From an uncultured bacterium (lineage in GTDB: Bacteria; Verrucomicrobiota; Lentisphaeria; Victivallales; UBA1829): a stretch of DNA of 64,000 nt. The stretch is taken from positions 53,249 to 117,248 of the forward strand of contig CADCMR010000014.1 in assembly GCA_902802585.1 (NCBI GenBank), written 5' to 3'. Both the position numbers and the translations under genes were made by a program. Every line of letters begins with the position of its first letter. The stretch's first letter is position 1. This document shows positions 53,720 to 63,078 of the stretch, piece by piece. Under the pieces are notes generated by a model, which saw nothing but the letters and a program-made list of their open reading frames with translations, was not told where the DNA came from and did no database searches.

Positions 53720-55279
53720 TTACTTGGCGTCGTTGAGCTTGCCCTGGAGTTCGCGCATTTTCGCACGATAGGCAGCAGGATCATCCTGACGAAGCTTCTG
53801 CGCAGCCTTGTATTCATCCGGGAACTTTTCCTGGATCTGGGTGAGGGTATTGACGTTCGCGCCGCCACCCTGGCCGCCCATGCCGGGCCCCATGCCGCCG
53901 CCGAAGCCGCCCATGCCGCCGCCGAAGCCGCCCATGCCGCCGCCGAAGCCGCCCATGCCGCCGCCGAAGCCGCCCATGCCGCCGCCGAAGCCGCCGCCCT
54001 GACCGTTACCGGGACGCTGGCCCTGCGGACGCTGACCGCCCTGGCCGCCCTGGCCGCCGCCGAAGCCGGGGAATCCACCCTGACCGCCGGGAGCAGCACC
54101 GGGGGCGCCGCCGGGAGCACCGCCCTGGCCGAAGCCGGGGAAGCCGCCCTGACCGCCGCCCATCGGAGGCATGCCGCCCTGACCGCCGCCGAATCCGGGG
54201 AATCCGCCCTGACCGCCGGGAGCAGCACCGCCGGGACCACCCTGACCGCCCATCGGAGGCATACCGCCGCCGAAGTTGGGCATACCGCCGCCGAAGTTGG
54301 GCATACCGCCGCCCATGCCGCCCATCGGGGGCATACCGCCGCCCATGCCGCCGAACATGCCGCCGAAGCCGCCGCCGCCCTGTCTGGCTCTGGCGATTTC
54401 TTCTTCGGTGAAGACTTTGCCCTTGGCTTTCTTGCCTTCTTCGGTGCGCTTCTGCGCGAAGAGCCACTTGAAGGTCTCAGGATCGGCATACGCCTTTTCC
54501 CAGGAGTTGTGCTCGACGCCGGGGTAGATCGTGAGTTTCAGTTCTTTGCAGCCGGCATCCTGGAGGGCCTTGTGCATGTCACGGGAGAGCTGGGTCGGCA
54601 CGAGGCCGTCGCGGTCGCCGTGGAAGATGCTGATCGCCATGTTCTTCAGGACAGGAGCCTGCGCCGGGTCGGCGCCGCCGCAAATCGGAATCGCAGCCGC
54701 GAAGAGATCCGGACGGCGGCAGATGGTGTCCCAGGTGCCGTAGCCGCCCATGGAGAGACCGGTGATGTAGACACGGTCGGGATCGGCGTCGAATTCTTTG
54801 ATCTTCGCTTCGATCATGTCCGGGATGAGACCGGTGGACTTGGACGGCAGGGGCTGGAGGGCCGCGCCGGAACCGCCGCGATGCAGTGGAGCCCAAAGCT
54901 CATTGGAGGGGCACTGGCAGGTGATGAGCACGACCTTCTGCTTCAGGTCGCGGATGTTCTTCACGATGTCGGACACGCCGAGTTCGTTCTGGGCGAGGTT
55001 GTTGTCGCCGCGTTCGCCGATGCCGTGCAGGAAGACGAGAATCGCCGGCTTGCCGGGCTGTTCCTTGTTGTAAAGGTGCTGGCAGATGTTCAGCTTGTCT
55101 TCACCTTTCGTGAAGGGCTTCTGTTCCAGTTCGGTTTCCTTGAGGATCTTCTGCCACTTTTCAGTCTGGCTCTGCTGCTGGCCCTGCTGCGGAGCGCCGC
55201 CGCCCGGGAACTGGGCGTAGGCCTGGCTTGCCGCGATGGCGCAAATGGCGATCGCGATCATTCTGACGGAGCATTTCAT
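53720..55279 (-). CDS. Secreted alpha/beta-hydrolase (esterase) with long glycine-rich repeat region
   Basis: 519 aa with signal peptide (AYA). Residues about 55-285 are an alpha/beta hydrolase of the polysaccharide-esterase/dienelactone type: FLHGIGERGDN, nucleophile Ser176 in GLSMGGYGTW, Asp in HGDRDGLV and His in GVEHNSW. Feruloyl- or acetyl-esterase activity is possible. Residues about 305-465 are almost entirely Gly with Met, Phe, Pro and Gln, including five perfect GGFGGGM units. A short helical module (residues about 470-519, QEKFPDEYKAAQKLRQDDPAAYRAK...) follows. A TATATT at 55391-55396 (minus) may be its -10, but the -35 is weak. Confidence 0.88.
   Translation of the reverse strand: MKCSVRMIAIAICAIAASQAYAQFPGGGAPQQGQQQSQTEKWQKILKETELEQKPFTKGEDKLNICQHLYNKEQPGKPAILVFLHGIGERGDNNLAQNELGVSDIVKNIRDLKQKVVLITCQCPSNELWAPLHRGGSGAALQPLPSKSTGLIPDMIEAKIKEFDADPDRVYITGLSMGGYGTWDTICRRPDLFAAAIPICGGADPAQAPVLKNMAISIFHGDRDGLVPTQLSRDMHKALQDAGCKELKLTIYPGVEHNSWEKAYADPETFKWLFAQKRTEEGKKAKGKVFTEEEIARARQGGGGFGGMFGGMGGGMPPMGGMGGGMPNFGGGMPNFGGGMPPMGGQGGPGGAAPGGQGGFPGFGGGQGGMPPMGGGQGGFPGFGQGGAPGGAPGAAPGGQGGFPGFGGGQGGQGGQRPQGQRPGNGQGGGFGGGMGGFGGGMGGFGGGMGGFGGGMGGFGGGMGPGMGGQGGGANVNTLTQIQEKFPDEYKAAQKLRQDDPAAYRAKMRELQGKLNDAK
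53891..53995 (-). repeat. Five perfect 21-bp tandem repeats in the esterase gene
   Basis: Units begin at 53891, 53912, 53933, 53954 and 53975 and are identical base for base. Each encodes the heptad GGFGGGM. Identity at third positions points to recent duplication by slippage or unequal exchange. Confidence 0.95.
54260..54301 (-). repeat. Second, two-copy 21-bp repeat in the esterase gene
   Basis: Two identical 21-bp units at 54260 and 54281 encode PNFGGGM-type heptads, with the same period as the main array. Confidence 0.9.
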
Positions 55280-55727
55280 TTTGTTGTTCTCCTGTTTGTG
55301 TTGTTGGGTGTGTTGGTTATATGTGGTGAAAAGAGCTTGCGTTTCATCGGATCTGCGGCGACATGCCTGCGCACAAATTCGATACTATCCAATATAACGC
55401 GAAAAGTGTGGAATTGTATATATACTTTTTTGCATGAAACATGTATTTTTTATATTATTTGATTTAAAATCGAAGCAAAATTCCTGTTTTTTCAAATCTC
55501 GGACGAAAAAACGCAGTGAAACAGGCACGAAAAAACAGGACAATCACGGATTGGAACACTGAAAGGGCGCCCGAACAGAAAAATGAACGGCATTTCGCCA
55601 TTGAAAACCGGAATTTGAGCTTGCAAAAACAGTAGAATGCGATATATTATCCTCAATGTTTGTTTCAAACACTTTTTTGATATGTTTTCACATTTAATCA
55701 ATACCCCCCTATGCAAAGGAAAAACGC
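55280..55727. other. Intergenic region between divergent esterase and GH115 genes
   Basis: 448 bases, clearly AT-richer after about 55360. It holds the GH115 promoter at 55621-55648 and a possible esterase -10 at 55391-55396. No gene was recognised; the size leaves room for a regulator site. Confidence 0.55.
55621..55648 (+). promoter_or_regulatory. Promoter of the GH115 operon
   Basis: TTGCAA (55621-55626), 16-base spacer, TATATT (55643-55648), about 80 bases before the start. Confidence 0.65.
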
Positions 55728-58676
55728 ATGAAAAAAAAGAGATTTCCGAACCGCGTGACCGGACTGCTCGCGGGCGCGCTGCTCGCCGCCGGACCGGCGG
55801 TTTCCGCCGCTTCTTTCGAGACCATGATCGCCAATAGTCAGAACGCCGCCGAAGACCTGTTCCGCATCGCTTCCGCCGGGCAGACGGTGACAATCGTTTT
55901 GAGCGGGGAGGATTATGGACCCGTGATCCGCGCCGCGAAGGATCTGGGCGAGGACGTGAAACGCGTGACCGGAACAGCGTCGCCCGTCGAAACGGACGGA
56001 CAGGCGCGTCCGGGGGCGATCCTGGTCGGCACGATCGGGAAAAGCCCGCTCATCGACGGTCTCGTCAGGGAAAACAAGCTGAACGTCGACGCGATCAAGG
56101 GGAAATGGGAATCGTACCTGATCCAGGTCAAAAACAACACCCTGGTGATTGCGGGCAGCGACAAGCGCGGCACGATCTACGGCATCTATGAACTGTCAAA
56201 GCGCATGGGCGTCTCCCCTTGGTACTGGTGGGCGGACGTGCCGGTGGCGCACCGTGACGCCGTGTACGCGGTCCCCGGGACCTACGTGCAGGATCCGCCG
56301 AAGGTGAAATACCGCGGCATCTTCATCAACGACGAGGAGCCGTCGTTCGGCAACTGGTCGCGCGCCAACTTCGGCGGCATCAACTCCAAAATGTACGCGC
56401 ACATGTTCGAGCTGATTCTCCGCCTCAAAGGCAATTACCTGTGGCCCGCGATGTGGGGAAAGGCGTTCAACGAGGATGACCCGCTGAACCCGGTCGTGGC
56501 GGACCAGTACGGCGTCGTGATGGGGACCAGCCACCACGAGCCGCTGATGCGCAATCAGGAGGAATGGACGAAGCGCAGCCGTGAGCTCGGCGAGTGGAAT
56601 TACCGCCAGAACGGCGAGAACATGCGGAAATTCTGGCTGGAGGGGCTGAAGAGGAACGCGAAGTACGACAACATGCCGACCGTCGGACTGCGCGGCGACG
56701 GCGACCTGCCGCTTGATCCGGGCGCGAATTTCGACAGCAACAAGGAGCTGCTGCACCAGCTGCTCTTCCACGACCAGCGCGAACTCATCCGCGAGGCGTA
56801 CGGGCGCGATCCCGCCACCGTGCCGCAGATATGGGTGGTCTTCAACGAGATCGTGATCTTCTACAACCGCGGCGTGCGTCCGCCGGACGACGTCATCAAG
56901 GCGATCTGCGACAGCAATTTCGGCTATCTGCTGCAGCTGCCCGCCGAAGAAGACCGGAAGAACCCCGAATCGCTCGGGCTGTACTACCACATCGACATGA
57001 ACGGCGGTCCGTGGAACGACCGCTGGATCAGCACGCGTCCGATCCCCCAGATCTGGCACCAGCTTTATATTGCGTACCAGTACGGCATGCGCGGGCTGTG
57101 GATCATCAACGTGGGGGACCTGAAACCGAAGGAAGCGGAAATCGACTTCATCATGGATTACGCCTGGGATCCCGACAAGATCCCGTATGACAAAATCGGA
57201 CGCTGGATGATCGACTGGTGCGAGACCATCTTCCCGAAGGAATACGCCAGCGAATGCGCCCTGCTGATCTCGGAATATATCCGACTGAACTACATCCGCA
57301 AGCCGGAAATTCAGCAGACTCGCATCTGGAGTGCCGTAAACTACAACGAGGCGGACCGTTTCGCCTCCGACTGGCAGAAGATCGCCGACCGCGCCGAAGA
57401 CCTGAAGAAAAAGATGCCCGCCGAATACGCCGACGTGTTCTACCAGCTGGTGTACTACCCGGTCGTGGCGGGCGCCGGCACGGCGCAGATCTATACGGAA
57501 CTCGCCAAGGCGGACCAGTTCGCGAAACAGGGCCGCGCCAGTGCGGCGGCCTCGTTCAAGAAAGCGCAGGAGCTCTTCGAGAAGGATAAACGGCTCTCGG
57601 ATTACTACAACAGCGCGGAAATGGCGGGCGGCAAGTGGAAAAACATGATGTCGGACAAGCACATCGGCTACACTCAGTGGAGCATGCCGCGCGACAACTC
57701 CCTGCCGCGCATCTCGCGTATGCCGGAACCGACGGCGGAGCCCTCGCTCGGCGTCGTCGTGGAGGGCAACGAGAAAGCCGCGCCGCATCAGGTCGAAAGC
57801 CTGACTTTGCCGACGTTCAACTCCATGAGCGGTCAGGAGTACCCTGTGACGCTCTTCAACCGTTCTGACAAGGGCAGGATCGAATGTACGGTCAAGGCGG
57901 ACAAGCCGTGGGTGAAACTCCCCGAAAAGGTGACAGTGAACGGCGCGAACGACAAGACTTTCAATGTTTCCATTGACTGGAAAACCATCCCCGCCGGGAC
58001 CTCGAACGCAACGATTACCGTATCTGCGGATGGCATGAAGCCTGTGAAAATCGCCGTGAAAGCGGTGTCCGTCAGCAATCCGGTCAAGAACGTCCTTGAA
58101 TTCTACGGAAGCGCCGTTCCCGAACCGGTCGTGATTCCGGCGTCAGGTTTCGCCGCGAAACGCGGCGCGAACGGCGCAACATGGCAGAAAGTCCCCGGCC
58201 TGGGGCGCTGGAACAACGCGATGGCGATTTTCCCGCTTCCGACCCCCGCCGTCCTGCCGCCTGAAACGGCGCCGGTCATGGAATACTCCGTCTACATCCC
58301 GGAACCCGGCAAAGTGACGCTCGACGTGGAAATCATGCCGATCTTCCCGGACAAGGACGACACCGGACTGCAGGGCGCGACCTACCGCGAACTCCGCATC
58401 GGCACGGCGTTCGACGACGAGCCGGTGAAAGTCACAGACACGCTTTCCCGCGAGTTCAAGCGCCTGAACAACGAGATCTTCGAAAACGTCCGCAAAGTGC
58501 GCGTGACGCATGAAGTGAAGGAAGCCGGTCTGCACAAATTCAAAGTCGTGATGGTCGACCCGCTCGTCGCGGTCGAACGCCTCGTGTTCTACCCCGACCT
58601 GGTCCGGAAAAGCTATCTCGGCGCGCCGTTCACGCAGCCCTATCCGGTCTTCAGCGCGACGACGGACAAGAAATGA
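55728..58676 (+). CDS. Secreted GH115 xylan alpha-1,2-glucuronidase
   Basis: 982 aa with signal peptide (AVSAAS) and AAAGGA before the ATG. It begins with the GH115 N-terminal domain (GAILVGTIGKSPLI). The barrel follows: YRGIFINDEEPSFGNWSRANFGGINSKMYAHMFELILRLKGNYLWPAMWGKAFNEDD is continuous and highly typical (quoted in part: NDEEPSFGNW, LKGNYLWPAMW), then DEWGTLQ-like regions are replaced by HIDMNGGPWNDRW. The C-terminal part ends in beta-domains (MEYSVYIPEPGKVTLDVEIMP). The family removes (4-O-methyl)glucuronic acid from polymeric xylan. It leads an operon with DUF2851 and DUF523 genes. Confidence 0.95.
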   Translation: MKKKRFPNRVTGLLAGALLAAGPAVSAASFETMIANSQNAAEDLFRIASAGQTVTIVLSGEDYGPVIRAAKDLGEDVKRVTGTASPVETDGQARPGAILVGTIGKSPLIDGLVRENKLNVDAIKGKWESYLIQVKNNTLVIAGSDKRGTIYGIYELSKRMGVSPWYWWADVPVAHRDAVYAVPGTYVQDPPKVKYRGIFINDEEPSFGNWSRANFGGINSKMYAHMFELILRLKGNYLWPAMWGKAFNEDDPLNPVVADQYGVVMGTSHHEPLMRNQEEWTKRSRELGEWNYRQNGENMRKFWLEGLKRNAKYDNMPTVGLRGDGDLPLDPGANFDSNKELLHQLLFHDQRELIREAYGRDPATVPQIWVVFNEIVIFYNRGVRPPDDVIKAICDSNFGYLLQLPAEEDRKNPESLGLYYHIDMNGGPWNDRWISTRPIPQIWHQLYIAYQYGMRGLWIINVGDLKPKEAEIDFIMDYAWDPDKIPYDKIGRWMIDWCETIFPKEYASECALLISEYIRLNYIRKPEIQQTRIWSAVNYNEADRFASDWQKIADRAEDLKKKMPAEYADVFYQLVYYPVVAGAGTAQIYTELAKADQFAKQGRASAAASFKKAQELFEKDKRLSDYYNSAEMAGGKWKNMMSDKHIGYTQWSMPRDNSLPRISRMPEPTAEPSLGVVVEGNEKAAPHQVESLTLPTFNSMSGQEYPVTLFNRSDKGRIECTVKADKPWVKLPEKVTVNGANDKTFNVSIDWKTIPAGTSNATITVSADGMKPVKIAVKAVSVSNPVKNVLEFYGSAVPEPVVIPASGFAAKRGANGATWQKVPGLGRWNNAMAIFPLPTPAVLPPETAPVMEYSVYIPEPGKVTLDVEIMPIFPDKDDTGLQGATYRELRIGTAFDDEPVKVTDTLSREFKRLNNEIFENVRKVRVTHEVKEAGLHKFKVVMVDPLVAVERLVFYPDLVRKSYLGAPFTQPYPVFSATTDKK

Positions 58677-60007
58677 GCAAAAAGGAACAGAATCATTCCA
58701 TTGCGCCCGTGCCGGAACTCGCAATCCAGAAACAGTGGTCGGAAGTCCGGCGCGGGACGGTTTTCACGCTCCGGAACGGAGCATCCCTGCGGGTGCTTTC
58801 GCCCGGTCGCTGGAACCGGATGCCCGGACCGGATTTCCGCAATGCGAAGCTGGAGCTGAACGGTACGCAGATCCGGGGCGACGTGGAGGTCCACGGAAAG
58901 ACAAGCGACTGGATCGCGCACGGACACGGCGACGATCCTGCCTACGGCGGCGTAATCCTGCATGTGGTGCGCCATGACGACACCTCGCCCAGCAACGTGG
59001 CGTTCCTGCCGGAAGCCGCCGTGCTGGTCCTGCCGGAAGCGGATGAGTCCGATGCGAAAACGAATGAAATGCCCCATGCCGCCTGCGCCGCTTTCTTTGC
59101 AAAGATGACGCCGGACGAACTTGAAAAGTTTCTGTGCGACGCGGGCGCGGACCGCCTCAGGCTGCGCGCGGACGACCGCCTCCGCCTGATGATCTCCGCC
59201 GGAACGACGAAGGCGTTTCTCTCCGCCGTCGCCGAACAGCTCGGCGTGCCCGACAACCGCGAGGTCTTCCGAACGCTCGCGGAACGTTTGCGCGAGTATC
59301 AGGAAGACGAGCTGACGGCGCATTTTGAGGCACTCGCATGGGGTGAATCCGGGCTCCTGCCCGACCCGGCGGTGGACAAACGCCTGACCGGTGACGGATG
59401 CGCCCTCGCCTCCGCCTGGTGGGACGAATGGTGGCCCCTGCGGAAAAACGGCGGCGAAGGGCTCTTTTTCAAGCGCACGTGCCGTCCCCTGAACAGTCCG
59501 GAACGCCGTCTGGCGATGCTCGGCGCGGTCGGACGGACCTTCCTGCCCGATCCGTGCGGACAGCTCGCTGGAATCCTGAAACGCGGAAGTACGGACCTGA
59601 TTCTGGAGACGATTCAGGAGCGCCTGGGCGGCGGCGAGGCGTTCTGGAACGCGCATACTTCGTTCCGTTCCGCCGAGCTCAAACGCCATGCGGCGCTCTT
59701 CGGGCGTCCGCGCGTGGAATCGCTGTTCGCGGACGTGATCCTGCCCGTGCTGGCGGCGTATGCGAAACTCATCCATGATGAATTGCTTGAGACGCGCGTC
59801 TTCGAACTCTTCCGCACGATGCCGCCGCTTCAGAGCAATCTTGTGGTGCGCCGGATGCAGTCGCTGTGTCTGCCGGGTCGAAAAAACCCCGCAACCAGCG
59901 CCGCCGCCCAACAGGGACTGATTCACCTGTACAAAACGCATTGCGAAGCGCAGTCGTCCGACTGCGGCGCGTGCAAGCTTTACCATTCGTTCGCATCGGA
60001 GCCGTAA
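58673..60007 (+). CDS. DUF2851 family protein
   Basis: 444 aa, cytoplasmic by lack of signal. The N-terminal signature NRMPGPDFRNAKLELNGTQIRGDVEVHGKT with HGHGDDPAYGGVILHVV is that of DUF2851, whose His/Asp/Glu pattern hints at a nuclease-like or metal site; function is unknown. The C-terminus has CGACKLYHSF. It overlaps the GH115 stop by 4 bases, so it is co-translated with a secreted glucuronidase, an unexpected pairing. Confidence 0.88.
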   Translation: MSKKEQNHSIAPVPELAIQKQWSEVRRGTVFTLRNGASLRVLSPGRWNRMPGPDFRNAKLELNGTQIRGDVEVHGKTSDWIAHGHGDDPAYGGVILHVVRHDDTSPSNVAFLPEAAVLVLPEADESDAKTNEMPHAACAAFFAKMTPDELEKFLCDAGADRLRLRADDRLRLMISAGTTKAFLSAVAEQLGVPDNREVFRTLAERLREYQEDELTAHFEALAWGESGLLPDPAVDKRLTGDGCALASAWWDEWWPLRKNGGEGLFFKRTCRPLNSPERRLAMLGAVGRTFLPDPCGQLAGILKRGSTDLILETIQERLGGGEAFWNAHTSFRSAELKRHAALFGRPRVESLFADVILPVLAAYAKLIHDELLETRVFELFRTMPPLQSNLVVRRMQSLCLPGRKNPATSAAAQQGLIHLYKTHCEAQSSDCGACKLYHSFASEP

Positions 60008-60031
60008 GGTACGGAAAGGAATCCATTGATC

Positions 60032-60535
60032 ATGCCGTTGAAAAAACTCAAGATCGGCGTCAGCGCGTGCCTGCTCGGCATGAAGTACCGTTACGACGGC
60101 ACCGACAAGCTCGACGCGCGCATCGTGGAACGTCTCCTGAACAAAGTCGAGTTCGTGCCGGTCTGCCCGGAGGTCGAATGCGGCCTCGAAATCCCGCGTC
60201 CGGCGATGCGCCTGGAACGCTCCATGAACGGCACGCGACTGAAAGTCATCGCCACGGGTGAGGACGAGACGCGCCGGATGGAGGAATGGGCGGGCGTGAA
60301 AATCGAACAGCTCCTGCGGCGCGGCGTCGGCGCGTTCCTCTTCAAGGCGCGTTCCCCGAGCTGCGGACACGGCAACACTTCCATTTTCGATTCGCAGGGT
60401 CGGTGCATCATGAAGACAGCCGACGGCTTGTTCGTGCGGATGCTCCGGATGAAATGCCCGAAGATGGTGATCGGGACGGAGGACCGCCTCGACGAATTCA
60501 TCGAAAAGCTCAACCTGGATCTCTTCCGGGACTGA
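60032..60535 (+). CDS. DUF523 family protein
   Basis: 167 aa. Start ATG 60032 with AAAGGA upstream; a TTG at 60026 is an alternative. Family marks VSACLLGMKYRYDG, VCPEVECGLEIPRP and FKARSPSCGHGN contain conserved Cys residues that could bind a metal or cluster. Function is unknown. It is the third gene of the GH115 transcript. Confidence 0.9.
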   Translation: MPLKKLKIGVSACLLGMKYRYDGTDKLDARIVERLLNKVEFVPVCPEVECGLEIPRPAMRLERSMNGTRLKVIATGEDETRRMEEWAGVKIEQLLRRGVGAFLFKARSPSCGHGNTSIFDSQGRCIMKTADGLFVRMLRMKCPKMVIGTEDRLDEFIEKLNLDLFRD

Positions 60536-60588
60536 TCCCGCTTTTTCAGCTCATTCCGGAAAAGATAAACCAAAACGTCCCGGACGGC

Positions 60589-60616
60589 TTGATTTTCGCA
60601 TTTGTCCATGTATATT
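60589..60616 (+). promoter_or_regulatory. Promoter of a lipoprotein gene
   Basis: TTGATT (60589-60594), 16-base spacer, TATATT (60611-60616), 58 bases before the ATG. Confidence 0.65.
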
Positions 60617-60673
60617 AATGCCGGAACACAGATACGGACAATCCACGCAACCCCCTCGAAAGGAGTTCCCCGC

Positions 60674-61174
60674 ATGAAGAAATGTTTCCTGCCGCTGACC
60701 GCTGCAATCGCCACGTTCATCCTCGCCGCATGCGCCAGTGTCGAGTACAGGGGCGAATCCCTGCCCCCCCTTCCCTCGGACGCCCCGGTGAAGTTCTATC
60801 TGGCGTCCGAGCTGGACAAGATGCCGGGCGTGGTCGTGCTGGGCACCGCGGAATACACCGCGCGTCCGTCGCTCACGAGCAAGGACATCCGCTCGGTCCT
60901 CCAGTCCGCCGCGCGCGATGAAGGCGCGAACGGCATCCGCATCGTTTTCATGGAGAAGATCCCGGACGGAGAAGCGCGGAAGGACCAGCTCAACAACACC
61001 GGCGCGCCGCAGTGGAACGTCTCCGACAACAGCGACACCTCGCTCTCGTACATGAAGAACACGATCAACTACTCCGACGTCCGAGACAAGGAAAAGACCA
61101 TCTACAAGACGTTCGTGAAGGCGGAGTTCCTGTCCGTACCCGAAACCGTACAGCACGTCGAAGACCGACCCTGA
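60674..61174 (+). CDS. Lipoprotein of unknown function
   Basis: 166 aa, AAAGGAG before the ATG, signal peptide ending in lipobox LAAC. The mature part includes VVVLGTAEYTARPSLTSKDIRSVLQSAARDEGANGIRIVF, a pattern seen in small YjfP/DUF4156-like or DUF4156-type lipoproteins where a conserved domain senses or binds at the envelope; I do not recognise it firmly. Own promoter and terminator, so monocistronic. Confidence 0.75.
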   Translation: MKKCFLPLTAAIATFILAACASVEYRGESLPPLPSDAPVKFYLASELDKMPGVVVLGTAEYTARPSLTSKDIRSVLQSAARDEGANGIRIVFMEKIPDGEARKDQLNNTGAPQWNVSDNSDTSLSYMKNTINYSDVRDKEKTIYKTFVKAEFLSVPETVQHVEDRP

Positions 61175-61203
61175 CTGTTCCATTCAATGAACTGATTATT
61201 CCG

Positions 61204-61248
61204 GGCGGCGGAGTTTGTTTCCTTCAGGAACCGGCACGCCGCCTTTTT
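61204..61248 (+). terminator. Rho-independent terminator after the lipoprotein gene
   Basis: GGCGGCG (61204-61210) pairs with CGCCGCC (61237-61243), inner GTTTCC/GGAAC, followed by five T. Confidence 0.8.
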
Positions 61249-61292
61249 CTCCGCAAAAAACATCCTTTTGAAATCAGCTTGAGGTGATCCCG

Positions 61293-62834
61293 ATGAAAAT
61301 GCCCCGATTGCTCCCAGTGCTTGTTCTGGGCACGCTTGCGCTCGTTTCGATCCCGTCCTGCGTCAGCGAGGATTCGCACGCCTCCGAAAATGCGCCGAAA
61401 CGCCTTGAGATGTGCGACCTGCTCAGCGACCACGCCGTGCTGCAGCGTTCCGCCGCCACGCATGTCTGGGGCAACGCCACGCCGTTTGCGAAGGTAAAAG
61501 TCCGCATCGGCGAGGACGGCTGGTTCGCGAAGTCGGCGACCGCGGAAACGACCGCGGCGGAGGACGGCACGTGGCTGGCGAGCGTGGACGTGCGGAAGCT
61601 CGGCGACGGTCCGTACACCATGACCGTAACCAGCGGCGGCGAGACGCTCACGCGTTATGACATCCTGATCGGCGAAGTCTTCCTTGCATCCGGGCAGTCC
61701 AACATGGAAAAGCCGCTCGGACCGCGTACCAACCAGCATCCGATCCCCGACTACATGGAGATCGCGAAGGCATCCGCGCTTCAGCCGAACGCCGTCCGCA
61801 TGGCGACGATCAAGGAAAAGCAGGTCCCCTCCCCCGCCAACACGCTCACCGGCCCGTGGGAACTCCCCGGCGAGACCACCACGCCGCGTTATTCCGCGGT
61901 GGCGTATTTCGCCGCCGAGGCTCTGCACAAGGAACTCGGCGTGCCCATCGGCATCATCCATTCCTCGCTCGGCGGCAGCAAAATCCAAACATGGACCAGC
62001 CGGGAGGCGCTCGTCGCCGCAGGAGAGGACCCGAACGAGACGTTCCGCGGCAAGACCAGTACATATCTCTACAACGGCATGATCTACCCGCTCCGCAACG
62101 CGTCGTTCCGCAGCGTCCTCTGGTTCCAGGGCGAGCAGAACATGGACGACGCCGAAAAATACGACAAGCTGTACGCTCTCATGACGAACTGCTGGCGGCA
62201 GCTTTTCAAAAACAGCGGTCTCCAGTTTTACTATGTCACGCTCAACGGCTACAAGCCGCCGGATCCCGACCCGAACGCCGTCGCGGTCCAGGCGCGTATC
62301 CGCGCGTCCCAGCAGCGTACCGAGCTTGCCGACCCGCTGTCCCACATGGCGGTCGGCGCGGACACCGGCGAGGCGCTGGACGTCCATGCCCGCGACAAGC
62401 GCCCCATCGGCGAACGCCTCGCGAAGCTCGTACTCAAATACGAGTTCGGACGCGACATCGTGGCGGACAGCCCGATCTTCAAGAGCGCGTCGCGCAACGG
62501 TTCCGAGGTCACGGTCGTCTTCGACCGCGTCGGCGGCGGCTTGGTCGCGCACCCCGTGAAAACCGAATACGTCACGCAGGGACGCCGCGCGAACGAGAAG
62601 TACACGCGCTGCAGTCCGGACAGCCAGCTGGAGGACTTCGCGCTGCGCGACGCCGACGGCAAATGGCATTGGGCGGACGACGCTCACATCAAGGGCAAGG
62701 ATGAGGTCGTGATTTCCTGCAAGGATGTTCCAAATCCGACCGGCGTCCGTTACGCCTACCGCGGATTTCCAATGGGCAATCTCTACAACGAGGAGGGATT
62801 CCCCGCCGCCCAGTTCGACGTGGAACTGAAGTAA
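61293..62834 (+). CDS. Sialate/xylan O-acetylesterase-type lipoprotein (SASA domain)
   Basis: 513 aa. Start ATG 61293; a GTG at 61284 would lie in the likely ribosome binding site. Lipobox SIPSC. A beta domain (about 40-120) precedes the SGNH/SASA core: EVFLASGQSNM with nucleophile Ser136, IIHSSLGGSKIQTWTS, LWFQGEQNMDDAEKY, and catalytic DVHARDKRPIGERLAK. These enzymes remove acetyl groups from sialic acid or, in plant-polysaccharide degraders, from xylan; the context favours xylan. No promoter was found close by. Confidence 0.92.
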   Translation: MKMPRLLPVLVLGTLALVSIPSCVSEDSHASENAPKRLEMCDLLSDHAVLQRSAATHVWGNATPFAKVKVRIGEDGWFAKSATAETTAAEDGTWLASVDVRKLGDGPYTMTVTSGGETLTRYDILIGEVFLASGQSNMEKPLGPRTNQHPIPDYMEIAKASALQPNAVRMATIKEKQVPSPANTLTGPWELPGETTTPRYSAVAYFAAEALHKELGVPIGIIHSSLGGSKIQTWTSREALVAAGEDPNETFRGKTSTYLYNGMIYPLRNASFRSVLWFQGEQNMDDAEKYDKLYALMTNCWRQLFKNSGLQFYYVTLNGYKPPDPDPNAVAVQARIRASQQRTELADPLSHMAVGADTGEALDVHARDKRPIGERLAKLVLKYEFGRDIVADSPIFKSASRNGSEVTVVFDRVGGGLVAHPVKTEYVTQGRRANEKYTRCSPDSQLEDFALRDADGKWHWADDAHIKGKDEVVISCKDVPNPTGVRYAYRGFPMGNLYNEEGFPAAQFDVELK

Positions 62835-62843
62835 AGGGTTACG

Positions 62844-62911
62844 CCCCCTTCTGAAGAAACGAGTGATAAACCATGGAGTCACAAGTTTCTGAAGAAGGGG
62901 GTTCTTTTTTT
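62844..62911 (+). terminator. Strong rho-independent terminator after the acetylesterase gene
   Basis: CCCCCTTCT...AGAAAC pairs with GTTTCT...AGAAGGGGG with one small internal mismatch, followed by seven T. Confidence 0.9.
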
Positions 62912-62965
62912 CGGACTTACTTTCGGAATTGAATAATATTTCTGGTTTTTCTCCGAAAAACAGTC

Positions 62966-62994
62966 TTGACATTATATGCGCGCAAGGGTACATT
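62966..62994 (+). promoter_or_regulatory. Promoter of the terminal GH43 gene
   Basis: TTGACA (62966-62971), 17-base spacer, TACATT (62989-62994), about 85 bases before the start. Confidence 0.65.
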
Positions 62995-63078
62995 ATGGAA
63001 AGATTTGCCCATTCTCAGGCAAATTGAGCTCAGATACGACCGTTTCACCCCTTACAAACTTTTAACCAAAGGTTGAAC

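Noticed and set aside
53891..53995. Regular repeats as a CRISPR array
   Set aside because: Units are contiguous with no spacers and are in frame with a protein.
53690..55462. 590-codon plus-strand frame with HAAAEAA repeats
   Set aside because: Antisense reading of the Gly-rich esterase repeats; the minus frame has a signal peptide, catalytic triad and terminator.
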